Program-made: the position numbers and the translations under genes | DNA from: Artemisia argyi | Lineage: Eukaryota; Streptophyta; Magnoliopsida; Asterales; Asteraceae | Length of the DNA: 64,000 nucleotides | Reading direction: 5' to 3' | Assembly (NCBI GenBank): GCA_030686995.1 | Contig: CM060691.1 | Coordinates: 61,226,338-61,290,337 of the forward strand | The notes under the pieces: generated by a model | The model's database searches: none | Seen by the model: the letters and a program-made list of their open reading frames with translations, nothing else | Told to the model about the DNA's origin: nothing | Shown: positions 1-12,310 of the stretch, piece by piece | Numbering within the stretch: the first letter of the stretch is position 1 | How the letters are laid out: each line of letters starts with the position of its first letter

Positions 1-1489
1 TGCGGCAGATTTTAAGGGTTTGTGGTTCTTTTAGTTGTGTCGTACATGTGTTCCAGAGAGCACAAAAGAATGAGACGTATGGTTGTTTATATAGCAACAC
101 AACTTGTCTACCAAGTCTTGACTTCTACATCCTCTAGTTAGCTAAAACCGACACATAGACCCCCTCCTAGAATCTTCCCATAATCAGCCACATTGGAAGG
201 GAGGACAAGAGTTTCGTTTTCCGAAACTAAAGTCCCTCTCATTTGTATTTAATGTAAATAGTTAGTTATTGCGTCTAACGGTAAACTAACAATCATTAAA
301 CAATTATTTCGTGAAACATATTATATATTTAATAAATATAACCGAGTTACATATATTAAATATATAATAAACGTACTCTTCGTGTATTAATGTGTGTGCC
401 CCCAATAGGCTCACGTATTTCTAATCGTATAACATGCGGATTCAACTACCATATTCCAACAAACTTGGGTCAAACCCATGTAAGTGTAAATTATAAGAGG
501 TTGTTACGAACTGAGATATAAACTTGTAGCAAGATATCAAATGACGATCTTTGTTTTAGCTATTGGTACTGTCATGAAAAACATAAGCAATAAATAGATT
601 TTAAATCAGCTTTTAGCGGTGCATTTGTGTGCAGTGAACATCTTTAAGATGTTGGTGTTATGTTACCATTTGCATTTCCTTCAGTTTTACATTACTAAAT
701 TATGACTTGATTGTGTCTTGCAAGTCTTTGTGGAGCTATGGCATAATAATTATGTTTGTGTCGACTAGTAGTACTTCGCTTTCTGATATGCTCCTGCCAG
801 CTTGTTTTAATACACCTATTGAATCACACATGTCAGTATCGGGACTTGAATTGACAACCATTTAGATTGGAGAGCCACCAGCTTGTTTAAAACTTGTATG
901 TTCTATATAAGTTGCAACTTATATATCGACTCTCTAAACCTGCCCTTGAAGGAGCTGACTGCAAACAACAGCCTCAACCAATTTTAATAAGTTTCATTAT
1001 ATAAATCTTTTTGACCTGGATTTATTGTACAAAAAGAAAGGGGCAGCAGTTTCAAAAATGTACAAGCAAAAGCATCATTTAGTAGTTTAAAGGAACTCTC
1101 AGGAAAAGAATTTTAAACACTTCTTAATTGCGCATAGGTAGCCATTCTTTTAAAAATTCTACTTATATTTAAAGAACAAACCATAGTCGATATGTCAATG
1201 AGACCTATTATCATACATAACGTTCATACATAACATAGAATATCATGCTTATTATCAGACTGCATCTCTAATATTGTAAAAATAAAAACATGCATACGGG
1301 AATACGTCGGGAATATTCAACACAAGGCCACGTCATTGGACCTAGCAACAATTTGAAGTATTACACTGATATAATAATTGCAACTGCTTCAACTTCCATT
1401 ACAGACATAACTCAGTTTCAAAATTTACAATAACGACGATGGCGTATCAGAAGGGTATATGATGACCTAAATGCTTCGGTGTGTGAAAA
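1..1489. other. AT-rich sequence with no recognised gene
   Basis: No open reading frame of note, no LTR ends and no RNA gene are visible here. The minus-strand MSL pseudogene begins to be recognisable from about position 1515, so the right part of this stretch is probably its decayed 3' end or 3' flank. Otherwise I see nothing that can be supported. Confidence 0.5.
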
Positions 1490-1514
1490 GGACTATCTGT
1501 TCCGCGATCAACCA

Positions 1515-3905
1515 TCAGAGCTTGTTCGGCCATAACACAATTTTCAACCTGTTCATGTGCTCGACACCTTTCACAACTATTGCTACATCATCAAACCAGT
1601 AATAGCTCCTTTTGACGACATACCTAAGATAGATAAAATGAGATCATTATATAGTATATAGAAAATTTAGGGGGGATGGCTATATTAGGTACTAGATGTA
1701 ACACAAAGTTGTAGAACCATCACCATTTTCCTTAGATGAGAGGAGAGCCCAACCTAATGTTGACTTTTAAGGTCAAACTTATCGATATTCAATGTTCAAA
1801 ATTCAGAAATAATATGTTTGAATAACCACTTAACTGGAGAGAAACAATGAACCCCAAGAATGACAATACACAATACACATAAATGTTCTAGCTTTTAACT
1901 TTTAGTAGTAGTTTCAAAGTTCACTTGTGTTCCCACAGTGTTTGTGAACCTGAGTTATGAGTCTGATATCATGGGATGCTAATTCCTACCTGTTATTAAG
2001 TTGCTTTGATAATTATTAGACTGAGTCTGTTATATGGGGCTTGGGGCATAACAAATATCAGCTACGTACCTATGGAGATGTAGTGGTTTTGACTTATGCA
2101 TCTCCTAGTGTTATTGATTGTTTAGGTTTTGTAGGTAGATTAATAAGAACATCAAGAGTTTAAATTGAAATCCTATTGATATTTAGTCAAACTAGAATCA
2201 TGAGCCTCTCATATGCCCTTACTCCTCAGTTGTATGTTACTATTACTAACTAATAACTTCTTTTATTGTTTTCGAACTATGTTAAGGTTATTGGGGGTGT
2301 TGTTTTGGCGGCGATAGGGGTTACATGCATGTATGGAGCAAAAGCTAAAAATTGCAAGTAAAAAAAGAATGCAAGTTGGGCCATACTCTTTGATTCACTT
2401 TTTCATTTTCTCAATCTTGTTCCATGGCGTATAGATGTTGATGGAAAATTAAGTTGATCTCATCTCCCATTGCAGGACTGCGGCTCTAATTATCAATTGA
2501 TTTTGTAGCTAACATGCTGTTTGGGTATATAGTTTTCTGGTTGTCTTGTCTCATGAACAGTCAGAATACTTATCTCGTACACTATCATCTGAAACCAACA
2601 AATACAAGTGCCTTAGCTACTGGATCAAAATGTATATATGTTTTTATTTGAATTGTTCAAGCTAAAAAGACAACCCAAATCTACTTATACAACAGTAAAT
2701 GGGTTGAAATTGCAACATCTAACACAAGGACGAAGGATTATTAATAAATTACCTGAGTGCCATCCACTTCACAGCGATCACCAACATCATAGGAGGCATT
2801 ATGAACAAAAATATGATCGACTCAAATACTGTCTTCCCAGTGGTACCAAATACATATGCACCTAAAGCGAGTTGGGTTGTGATAAATATCAAGAACTGGG
2901 TAACCAGGGCACCACAGATTATAAGCCAGATTACCAAAATCATGATAGTTACAAACACATTCATTATATGATGGAGATTATCCACTGTTGTTTTTGCATC
3001 GTTGACTGATAAAGCTAGAGTCCTCCTTTCTGGATGTGCTTCCATCTTTATGAATAAAAGAGAGAGTCAGTTTATATTTTAAAGTTTCTGGCACTGCTGT
3101 TTATCAGAGATTAGAGTCTAAAAGTGTTTTGAAGAGTATTTATTTACCATCCAATGAGTGAAACCAGCCTCGGTTATTTTCAGTGTGCACATTGATCCAA
3201 CAAACACTTCTTTTGCTTTTGTAAGCTTATCTTAGCCCAACCGATGCTTAAGATCTTCGATAGTGATACACCTTTTAAAATTCATAAATTGATAAGACAA
3301 ATGTTGATATAAATCTAAGAGAGACCAACTGAAAAATCACATGTTTTGTTGCAGATAAAAAAAAATGGTTCAACCCAGCCCGGCCTGTTTTGACCCATTG
3401 TCGAACCATTTTACCAGTTCTAGTTTAAACGCATAGTCAAACACCCTACAAGAGGTTTTCTCACAAGTTAATAAGAGAGAGTGGGATTGCATACTCGGAA
3501 TGCTGAGCTACCCCTCAGAATGTTTCACAAGCAAGAAATTTTACATGCTCCCAACGTATACTCATCCTAGTCCTCCTCATCGGATTGAACCGGTAGGTCC
3601 TCATCCGCTGTTGACAAACAAGTAAATCCCCGGATTGTACAATATCGATCATATGTTTCACTTTCATGGCTACTAGCTTCTTCTCTCCAAGTACGTGCCT
3701 TGATAAGTTCCCACATGTTTCCTCTGGCTTTCGACCCTCAACTAGATCCCCACCGAGTTTCTTAATCACATATTTCTTGTATAGTGACGCTCTAATTCTT
3801 CTAAAGAACGATAGCAATGTGTTGAAGTAAAAGTTTATACCTGGCTTGAAACATGTGTAGGTTCCTTCGGATAATCTGGAACTATGTTCTTCGAGCACCT
3901 ACACA
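1515..3905 (-). pseudogene. MscS-like (MSL) mechanosensitive ion channel pseudogene
   Basis: Plant MSL4-10 proteins are plasma-membrane stretch-activated anion channels. Read 5' to 3' on the minus strand, the MSL order is kept. An exon at about 3905-3515 has a FFRRIRASLYKKYVI segment, like the MSL stretch before the pore. An exon at 3285-3149 ends ITEAGFTHWM, like the MSL (T)xWVV stretch. An exon at 3045-2749 (ERRTLALSVNDAKTTVDNL and two hydrophobic segments) is the pore region and ends at a GT donor. An exon at about 2590-2383 has NSMLATKSIDN and a later FSINIYTPWNKIEKMKK. An exon at about 1625-1515 (YYWFDDVAIVVKGVEHMNRL) follows a TTAG acceptor. Several lesions are visible. There is a TAA in the second exon, a one-base frameshift near 2790 before the DVGDRCEVDG motif, a TAG after KSIDN, a TGA after IEKMKK, and a TGA at 1515-1517. 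The channel cannot be made. No N-terminal exon with the first transmembrane helices was found. Family assignment is fairly sure; the individual MSL number is not. Confidence 0.75.
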
Positions 3906-4456
3906 AGGGAAAAGCACGCGTTAGCCTTGCCTTGGGTTTTGTCCCAAGACCAAGCTCTGACGTGAGAATAATTATATGTGCCGGAAGTCAGGATAATAAA
4001 TGACAAAGTAAATGCTTAGTGAAAAGTTAGTTGTGACATAAATGAGGTGGGGGCATCTATACTACCCCAACCTCGGCACCTATGGTGTCTTGGGAAAGAA
4101 ACTGTCGAGTTACACCTAGTCTGACCACGCGTGTGACACTATCCCGTGAAATCTGGGATGGGTGGCGCAATCCGGTCCTTGCAATGATCCACAAGATAAA
4201 AGGTGGTATCTTGATAAAAGGAGTGTGCACTCTTGTTCCGTTTGGTAGTGCCTTTCGGATATACCTTCTGTCTGCTGTTCAACATCGGACAATCGATCAC
4301 ATACACCAACATGTCCCCTAGTATCATGTTATTAGTAGCACACTAATGATATGACATTTAACCATTTTTTCAACATTTCGTTTTTAATTATTCTGGAGCA
4401 TCTGGCCTGTTGGGATTTAGTGGCTTGCCGTTATGTATAACGTGACAAAAGCCATA
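3906..4456. other. unassigned sequence between MSL pseudogene and CRM-like element
   Basis: There is no convincing coding sequence. The region could hold the lost N-terminal exons of the MSL pseudogene, but I could not recognise transmembrane segments. The right edge is the target site ATTAC (4457-4461) of the next element. Confidence 0.4.
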
Positions 4457-4461
4457 ATTAC

Positions 4462-4789
4462 TGATGCAGGTTTGGTCAACAAGAGGGTCAATATGGCAAA
4501 TACGCTTGGAGCATATTTTTAGGGCCTCAAAACTGCATTTTTTCTATTTTTTGGCTTTATTGCATTTTTCTATTTTTAGACTCTATTTTGGGCTTTCTTA
4601 ATTATGTTTAGGTTACGATTTTGTTTCCTTTAATTCCTGAACTTTTCCTCCTTTATAAGGACGATTTTTGGGTCTTGTTTAGACAGATCATTGGAACCCT
4701 AATTCAATTAATAAAGAGAATTACTCGTTTTGAGAATTTTCAGTTTAGTTCTTGTGTTGTTTGCTTACTTTTCTATTGATTCCGCATTA
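4462..4789 (+). repeat. 5' LTR of the CRM-like element
   Basis: The LTR begins TGATGCAGG and ends CCGCATTA, so the termini are TG...TA rather than TG...CA. The exact 5-bp duplication outside both ends supports these limits. A TATA-like TTTATAAGG lies near 4650. The first 60 bp also carry the end of the pol reading frame in the 3' copy. Confidence 0.9.
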
Positions 4790-4791
4790 TT

Positions 4792-4803
4792 TGGCATCAG
4801 AGC
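4792..4803 (+). other. primer-binding site, tRNA-iMet type
   Basis: TGGCATCAGAGC starts two bases after the 5' LTR. It differs by one base from the usual plant initiator-Met site, TGGTATCAGAGC. Confidence 0.8.
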
Positions 4804-4815
4804 TTTTAGGTGATC

Positions 4816-5811
4816 ATGGAAACACGTGGTAGAAAGAAAGTTGTTGTGGACCCATCACCTCCTGCTCGTGATCCTCGTGATGTAGAGATGATTGACAGGC
4901 TACAGCAGCGGATCCAAGAACTCGAGCTCCAGCGGTTACAACGGGAGTCGCCGGCAGAAGAGACGGAAACTAAGTCCAACGTCTGGGACGATGGGCCAGA
5001 GGACGTCAATCCTTTTGGCGGAGGAAAACCTAGGGATCGTGATCGTCGTTATCATCCTCGTCGTCATGATCATGTTGTAGATCGTGACAACAGATATCGC
5101 GATGATCCTATTCGTAGTATGGGATTGAAGATTGAGATCCCTGAGTTTACAGGTAAGGTTCATCCGGATGATTTTATTGATTGGTTGAGTACGGTTGAAC
5201 GGGTGTTTGATGTGCGTGATATGCCCGACAAGCTGAAAGTGAAACTCGTGGCCATCAAGCTTCGACAACATGCTTCGTTATGGTGGGATCACATTAATAA
5301 GAGGCGACGAATTGAAGGGAAATCGAAGGTTGAGACTTGGGAAAAGATGAAGAAATTGATGAAGGCTAAGTTTCTACCAGAAAATCATCGTCAAGAGGCT
5401 TTTCTTGACTACCATAATCTGTCCCAATGGAACATGACTGTGGAAGAGGTTATCAATGAGTTTGATAAGCTTCATATGCGGTGTGATGTAGTTGAAGAAG
5501 AAGAGCAGGTTGTTGCACGTTTTTTGGGAGTCCTTAAGCCTGAAATTGCTGATGTTGTAAGTCTTCAACCTTATTGGACTTATACGGATGTTTGTCGTTT
5601 AGCTTTAAAGGTTGAAAAACAGATTAAGGCCAAGAGTAAGAGTACCTCTAGTCGTTTCACATCATCCACCCCCAGAACCACCTCCTCTACGGCACCTAAA
5701 ACCACCCCCACAACCACGGTTACGAGCAATTCTAGAGAACGTATTACCAATGGCCCTCGTTGTACAAATGTAATGGGCTTGGGCACTATGCACGTGACTG
5801 TTCGAATGTGA
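4816..5811 (+). pseudogene. gag of CRM-like element, frameshifted before the zinc knuckle
   Basis: Gag forms the cytoplasmic virus-like particle and binds the element RNA. The first ATG is at 4816, 13 bases after the primer-binding site. The product opens with a charged region rich in Arg and Asp, then the conserved Ty3 capsid block (EIPEFTGKVHPDDFIDWL, then a WWDH motif and later FLDYHNLSQW). A Ser/Thr-rich linker follows. The CCHC zinc knuckle is not in this frame: the CYKCN..GHYARDC-type sequence at about 5763-5805 is read one frame over. A single missing base near 5762, inside the first Cys-Tyr of the knuckle, explains this. Gag therefore ends out of frame at 5811. The lesion looks like a mutation rather than a programmed shift, because it falls inside a conserved motif. 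Confidence 0.85.
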
Positions 5812-8800
5812 AAACTTTGGCTTTCGTACCTCATAGTGAATTCGATAATCCGAATTATGATGATCATCCGATTTATGATACCGACGCAGATGATGAGTTA
5901 GATGAACCAAGTGGTGAGTTTGTATATCCCGATCATGGAGAAGCTTTGGTTATTCAAAGAGTCCTAAATACAGCTGTTTCGAAATCTGTTGATGATAACT
6001 CGTGGCTTCGTAACAACATTTTTAGAACCAAGTGTACTTCTAAAGGGAAAGTTTGTGATATGATTATAGATGGGGGCAGTTGCGAGAATGTTGTTTCTAC
6101 TTATATGGTTGAGAAGTTGGGAATGAAGACACAAGACCATCCTGAACCGTACCAGTTAACTTGGTTAAAGAAGGGGAACACTGTTAAGGTTAGTAAACGT
6201 TGTCTTGTGCAGTTTTCGATTGGTAAGAATTATAAAGATGAAGTATGGTATGAGGTTATTCCGATGGATGCGGCTCACATTCTGTTAGGGCGTCCATGGA
6301 AATTTGATAGGAGAACCAGACATGATGGGTTTCAAAACACTTATAGCTTTAAGAAGGATGGTGTAAACATTACCTTGGTTCCTTTTGATTCTCGTCAAAC
6401 ACCGGCCGAGGGTTCTAATTTATTTATGAAGAAGATTGAGTTTGAGGGACTTATGAAAACCAGCCCTTATATGTTTGCTCTTATGGTTGTGGAAGAAAAC
6501 CAGATTACCAGTGAGGTTCCCTTACAAGTTCAGCCATTACTTAAGGAGTTTGCTGATGTGATTCCTGATGACATACCCCCTGGATTACCGGCTATAAGAG
6601 ACATTCAGCATTGCATAGATTTTATTCCAGGTTCCTCTATTCCAAATAGACCAGCTTATAGGATGAATCCAAAGGAGTTTGCGGAGCTTCAAAGACAAGT
6701 AACCGAGTTGCTAGAGAAAGGGTTGATTCGGGAGAGTATGAGTCCATGTGTAGTACCTGCCTTGTTGGTACCCAAACATGGGGGATCCTTTCGGATGTGT
6801 ATTGATAGTCGAGCTGTGAACAAGATAACGATCAAGTATCGTTTTCCCATTCCGCGATTGGATGATCTTCTTGACCAATTACATGGTTCTACCATATTTT
6901 CGAAAATTGATTTAAGGAGTGGATATCATCAGATTAGGATGCGACCTGGAGATGAGTGGAAGACAGCTTTCAAAACTCGAGATGGATTGTACGAGTGGAT
7001 GGTCATGCCTTTTCGGCTCTCTAATGCGCCAAGTACATTCATGCGCCTCATGAACCAGGTTTTTAAACCTTTTATGGATCACTTTGTTGTCGTTTACTTT
7101 GATGATATTTTGATATATTGCAGCAGTCTTGAGCAACATTTAGACCACCTTCGTCAAATATTTTCTGTGTTACGGGAACAGAAGTTGTATGCCAATGGAA
7201 AAAAATGTCATTTCCTTGTGACTGAAGTGACCTTCTTAGGGTATATTGTTACGGGTAGCGGCATAAAAATGGACCCAGCAAAAGTTGAGGCGATTCTTAG
7301 CTGGCTAATACCTTCCACTATTCATGACATTCGGAGTTTTCACGGATTGGCATCTTTCTGCACGCGTTTTATCCGGAACTTTAGTTCTATAATTGCGCCC
7401 TTAACTGAGTGTATGAAGGGTGGTCGATTCACGTGGACGAGTGAGGCTGCCAAGGCTTTTGACATTCTAAAAGCTAAGGTAACCGAAGCTCTTGTTTTGG
7501 CATTACCTAATTTTGATGAAGTCTTTCAGGTTGAGTGTGATGCATCTGGAGTGGGCATTGGTGGTGTTCTAAGCCAAAATCAGCGTCCGATTGCTTTCTT
7601 TAGTGAAAAACTCAACGACGCGAGACGCAAGTATTCCACTTATGATAAAGAATTTTATGCAATTGTTCGTAGTTTGGATACTTGGAGACATTATTTGCTT
7701 TCTAAGGAATTTATTCTGTTTTCTGATCATGAGGCTTTGAAATTTATTAACGGGCAACATAAGCTGAAGCCTCGCCATGCCAAGTGGGTGGAATTTATTC
7801 AGGCTTTCTCATTTGTTATTCGACATAAGGTTGGTCGAATAATCAGGTGGCGGATGCGCTTAGTCTACGTCATTCATTAATTACCACTATGCAGATTAAG
7901 GTACAAGGTTTTGATTCGTTTCGTTGTCTTTATTGTGATGACCCTGATTTTAGGGAGATATGGAGTAAATGTGGTACTGGTCCTTTCCATCAGTTCTCCA
8001 AGCTGGATGGTTATTTGTTTAAAGGTGCGCGGTTATGTATTCCTTTTTGTTCTTTGAGTGAGGCTATTGTGTTAGAGGGGCATGCTGGTGGATTAGCGGG
8101 GCACTTTGGGCGTGATAAGACATTAGCCCTTCTTCGTGAACAGTTTTATTGGCCCAAGATGGAACGTGATGTCAGTAGGCTTCTTGAAAGGTGTTGTACA
8201 TGTCACATTGCTAAGACTCATAGCAGTAATGCAGGTTTGTATACCCCTTTGTCTGTTCCTGTTGCTCCATGGGAAGATGTCAGCTTGGATTTTGTTCTTG
8301 GGTTGCCTCGTACTCAGCAAGCTAAAGATTCTGTTATGGTAGTTGTTGATCGATTTTCAAAGATGGCTCATTTTGTACCTTGTTCGAAAACATTCGATGC
8401 TAGTCAAGTGGCAAGATTGTATTTTGCAGAAATTGTCAAATTGCATGGTGTTCCTAAGACTCTTACTTCTGATCGAGATGTCAAGTTTGTGAGTCACTTT
8501 TGACGTACTTTATGGACTCGCTTGGGATCTAAGTTACAGTTCAGTAGTTCCCATCACCCCCAAACTGATGGACAAACTGAAGTCGTCAATCGAAGTTTAG
8601 GAAATCTTTTACGCAGTTTAATTGGGGAAAATGTTAAACAATGGGATCTTATTCTTCCACAAGCTGAATTTGCCTATAACCGGTCAGTTAATCGCACTAC
8701 AGGTAAGAGTCCTTTTGAAATTGTGTATGGAAGGAATCCAATTACCCCTTTAGATATGATTCCTATTCCAGAATTGGGACAATTTAATAAGGAAGGGGCT

Positions 8801-9223
8801 GACTAGTCTGAGCAGATTAAGGAGTTGCATCGAGCGGTTCGAGAACAGATTGTAAAGTATAATGAACAATACAAGGAGCATGTGGATAAACGTCGTAAAC
8901 AGGTTTTGTATCGGGAGGGTGATCTTGTTTGGATTCACCTTCGTAAGGAGCATTTTCCGGGAGGGCGTTTTGGGAAGTTGAAACCGCGAGGAGATGGTCC
9001 TTTCCGTGTTCTTAAAAAGATTAATGATAATGCTTACAAGATCGAGCTTCCTGGACATTATAATGTTTCAGCTACTTTTAATGTTGCGGATTTGTCGCCA
9101 TATAAAGGAGGTAGTGATGATGAGCCAGACTCGGAGTCGAGTCTTTTTCAAGAAGGGGAGGATGATGCAGGTTTGGTCAACAAGAGGGTCAATATGGCAA
9201 ATACGCTTGGAGCATATTTTTAG
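5760..9223 (+). pseudogene. pol (protease-RT-RNaseH-integrase) of CRM-like element, broken
   Basis: The polyprotein makes and inserts the cDNA. In order one sees the zinc knuckle (5763-5805), a protease motif IIDGGS near 6065, RT with YFDDILIY near 7095, and RNase H with CDASGVGIGG near 7540. Integrase follows with an HHCC finger (CCTCH near 8195) and a DDE core (LDFVLG, TSDRDVKF, TDGQTEVVNR). The C-terminal tail ends in an acidic LSPY-type region. Four lesions break it. Besides the gag frameshift near 5762, there is a frameshift near 7840 between RNase H and integrase, a TGA at 8501-8503 inside the integrase core, and a TAG at 8804-8806. Key catalytic residues are otherwise present. The frame ends with TAG at 9221-9223, about 60 bases inside the 3' LTR, so the C-terminal residues are LTR-encoded. 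Confidence 0.88.
9150..9162 (+). other. polypurine tract of CRM-like element
   Basis: AAGAAGGGGAGGA lies directly before the TG of the 3' LTR, as required for plus-strand priming. It is embedded in the integrase reading frame, so it is also coding sequence. Confidence 0.8.
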
Positions 9224-9491
9224 GGCCTCAAAACTGCATTTTTTTCTATTTTTTGGCTTTATTGCATTTTTCTATTTTTAGACTCTATTTTGGGCTTTCT
9301 TAATTATGTTTAGGTTACGATTTTGTTTCCTTTAATTCCTGAACTTTTCCTCCTTTATAAGGACGATTTTTGGGTCTTGTTTAGACAGATCATTGGAACC
9401 CTAATTCAATTAATAAAGAGAATTTCTCGTTTTGAGAATTTTCAGTTCAGTTCTTGTGTTGTTTGCTTACTTTTCTATTGATTCCGCATTA
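9163..9491 (+). repeat. 3' LTR of the CRM-like element
   Basis: This copy matches 4462-4789 with one extra T and about two substitutions. It is followed by the target duplication ATTAC at 9492-9496. It contains the stop codon of pol at 9221-9223. Confidence 0.9.
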
Positions 9492-9797
9492 ATTACCTAG
9501 AGGTTAATAAACACCATCATTTTACCTTGAGAACCGAGATTTTGACACATGTCGATGTTCTTCTTATCATATGCCTAATATCGCGCCACGTCACTGTCTG
9601 ACACGACATGATTTTTCGCGTTTCCCAATTTCTCCCTATGAATACTTCCTCTCCTCTCATTTTTACCACTGATATTCTTCCTCTAAACGCTCTCATCTGA
9701 AAGATCTCGCATTAGCTTGCCTTTCATCCTTTCTGGTAGGTCTTAGTTCTTTCCTTCTATTTTCGTTCGGTTATACCCATCCCTTTAGGCATATGTG

Positions 9798-11440
9798 ATG
9801 TCTGAAGAGCACACTATGGAACACGTAGAAAGAAGCACTGGAATAGGTAACCAAAGTAGTTACGCCTAAGTTTGACGTACATATTCATCAGTCCAAAATG
9901 GATGAAACCGAAGTTGCATGGGTTACCAAACATTTTGGTGTTCCAGAAGATCTGCACCCTAGAGTTCCTCCAGACGACATGACCATGAACAAATTACTGG
10001 AAGATGCTATAGGTTTATATTTCAAATATTTTGCACAGGGAGGTGTTAGGTTGTCTTTTTATTCCTTTCTCTTAAGCTTCATTAGGTATTATAAGGTACA
10101 TATTACTCAGTTAGTCCCCATAGGATTAAGCCAAACCACTCTTTTTGAAGTATATTGTTGGAGCTTACATATCAATCCAACTGCCACTCGTTTCCGTGTT
10201 TTTTACAAATTGAGTAAGCAAGGTCATTGGTTCTCATTCGAACGCCGAAGTGGTAAGAATAAAAAGTTTGTTTTCTAGTGACATTGACTGGGTTGAAAGG
10301 CTGGAAGCATTGATTTTTTCTAATTGATAGAAAGAGCGATTCCATTTGCTATGTCGTGGAGGCATCACTATTCAGATATTTTAGATTCAGTTCCAAAATA
10401 TGGATATAATGAGCATGATGTATCAAAATTGATCGCAAAGGTGATTGAGCTATGGAAAGTTCCGGCTAGTCTCTTGTATGCCGTCGGGCTTACAAGCAAG
10501 TGGAAGTATCCCGTTTTAGGCCTGCTTTGAGGGATGCCAAAAGAGCGATTCCATTTGCTATGTAGTGGAGGCATCACTATTCAGATATTTCAGATTCGGT
10601 TCCTAAATATGGATATAATGAGCAGGATGTATCAAAATTGATCGCAAAGGTGATTGAGCTATGGAAAGTTCCGGCTAGTCTCTTGTATGCCGTCGGGCTT
10701 ACAAGCAAGTGGAATTATCCCGTTTTAGGCCTGCTTTGAGGGATGCCAAAAGAGCGATTCCATTTGCTATGTCGTGGAGGCATCACTATTCAGATATTTC
10801 AGATCCGGTTCCTAAATATGGATATAATGAGCAGGATGTATCAAAATTGATCGCAAAGGTGATTGAGCTATGGAAAGTTCCGGCTAGTCTCTTGTATGCC
10901 GTCGGGCTTACAAGCAAGTGGAAGTATCCCGTTTTAGGCCTGCTTTGAGGGATGCCAAGGGGAGGGGTAAAGCCTAAGTCTTATTATTTACATATATATC
11001 TCTCTCTCTTTTATTTTGTTTTGGACTGGCCATAAATTTTGCTGTTCTTGTAGCTATAACCATGTCCGAGTATGCTTTCGAAGTGGAAAGGTGCTAAAAT
11101 GGTCAAGGATTATACTTATCCGGAAGGACAGTCACATCTGTTGCATGTAACTCCACCAGCGGATCCCAATACAGTCAGTCATTCTGAAAAAAAAGTGAAT
11201 CTATGAAAAAGGTTGAGGTTGCAGAGTCAGGCCGAGGCAAAAGCTGCTGCAAACCCTGGTTTAAAGATTAAGATCACGACTAAGTGACCGGCCAGTGAGG
11301 GGGATCGTCTCGATCATCAAAGAAAAAGAAACAAAGAGGATTCTCCTGTTATCGAGCTAGAATCTTCCAACCACGTCTCTCGTCCGTCTCCTCTAAATAT
11401 AATTCATTCGGATAATGAGGAGGAGAGCAAGGAGGCTTAG
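9798..11440 (+). pseudogene. gypsy-type transposase_28 (PF04195-like) gene relic
   Basis: Plant genomes contain many copies of this domain, annotated as a putative gypsy-type transposon protein; its biochemical role is unknown to me. A first ATG at 9798 opens a short frame that stops after about 24 codons. The conserved domain resumes in another frame at 9898: VAWVTKHFGVPEDLHPRVP, then the GLYFKYFAQGGVRLSFYSF block and a GHWFSFERR end. A CT-rich leader at about 9600-9750 may be its promoter side. Downstream, the SWRHHYSDI...LWKVPASLLYAVGL segment is present three times (see the tandem repeat at 10332-10958). A YTYPEGQSHLL fragment near 11110 and a charged Ser/Glu-rich tail reach about 11440. 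Several frame changes and stops make it non-functional. No LTRs for it were found in the window. Confidence 0.7.
10332..10958 (+). repeat. tandem triplication, 3 x 209 bp, inside the gypsy-type relic
   Basis: The units begin AAGAGCGATTCCATTTGC at 10332, 10541 and 10750 and end GGGATGCCAA, so the period is exactly 209 bp. They differ at only a few positions, for example a TAG in place of TCG in unit 2. Since 209 is not a multiple of three, each unit shifts the frame. The unit encodes a conserved segment of the PF04195-like protein. Confidence 0.95.
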
Positions 11441-12310
11441 GAGGATGGGGTGAGTAATCATCTGTCAGGTTCTTTTGCAGGTCAATACTACGAATTCGGG
11501 AGGGGGGATATATATTCAACTTGTGGTTGCTACCACAATAAAGTCTAGTATTTCGAAACAAATGGAAGCATTTAAATCAGCAAAACCGGTACCAAATTTT
11601 GCATGTTTTTTTTGTAGGCTCCAATGGTCTTCCCGTATTCCTTCTTCCTTTTGTCAGGTTTGGCTTGCTAAGGTATTTTATCCTATGTTTATATCACCCA
11701 AAGGTGGGATTATCACGAAACTATATATAGTCTTCATATTAATGTCATGTAAACGTGTCCAGTAAGGATAGTATAAGAAATAACAGAAATTCAAATGTAC
11801 CTTCATATCATTGTCATAACTTTGTAATCATATTGATAATTATTTGTTACTGCTTTTTAAATACCAATACCCAATCCTCATGATAAAACGTATAAAGTAT
11901 CAAAATATCTATAAAAAAATAAACCAGAAAACTGTACCGTGCTACCATCGATAAGATCAGTCACGTATTTTCACCTATAAGCATAAACTAAACACATATT
12001 TCATAATATAAACAATAATCACCGTTACAGCTCTAACATCATATACTTACCAAAGTTCACTCATCATTGATACAACGATGACTAATAGCACAATGTCCTT
12101 TGGTCCATCCTTGTATACCTGCCTTGTGGTGCAATCACAACTGAAAACATGTGTACACAAATCATGCGCCAAAAGTAACATCAAAATCGTAAAAAAAAAA
12201 AAAAAAACCTTTAAACCATTGAAACAACACCAACATAACCAAACTGTGTGAAAGTGAGAAACTATGTTAGACTAGAATTCCAGGAGGAATTATGTTTAAC
12301 GGGTAGGTAC
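11441..12310. other. no recognisable gene
   Basis: This is AT-rich sequence with short homopolymers, such as an A tract near 12193-12207, and no supported coding region. The last 30 bases before 12311 (AGGAGGAATT...GGGTAGGTAC) resemble the 3' internal end that precedes a Tekay-type 3' LTR. Confidence 0.4.

Larger units (their letters stand above)
4462..9491 (+). mobile_element. Ty3/gypsy chromovirus-like LTR retrotransposon (probably CRM/Reina group)
   Basis: This is a complete LTR-gag-pol-LTR element of about 5.0 kb. It is flanked by a perfect 5-bp duplication, ATTAC, at 4457-4461 and 9492-9496. The two LTRs (328 and 329 bp) differ at about three positions, so the insertion is recent. Domain order is gag, protease, RT, RNase H, integrase, which is the Ty3 order. 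No chromodomain is recognisable. The pol reading frame runs through the polypurine tract and stops inside the 3' LTR. I recall this layout as typical of CRM (centromeric) chromoviruses, and the DGGS protease motif fits too. Two frameshifts and two nonsense codons make this copy non-autonomous. It sits next to the MSL pseudogene and before a separate gypsy-type relic. Membership of Ty3/gypsy is certain; CRM is likely but unproven. Confidence 0.9.
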
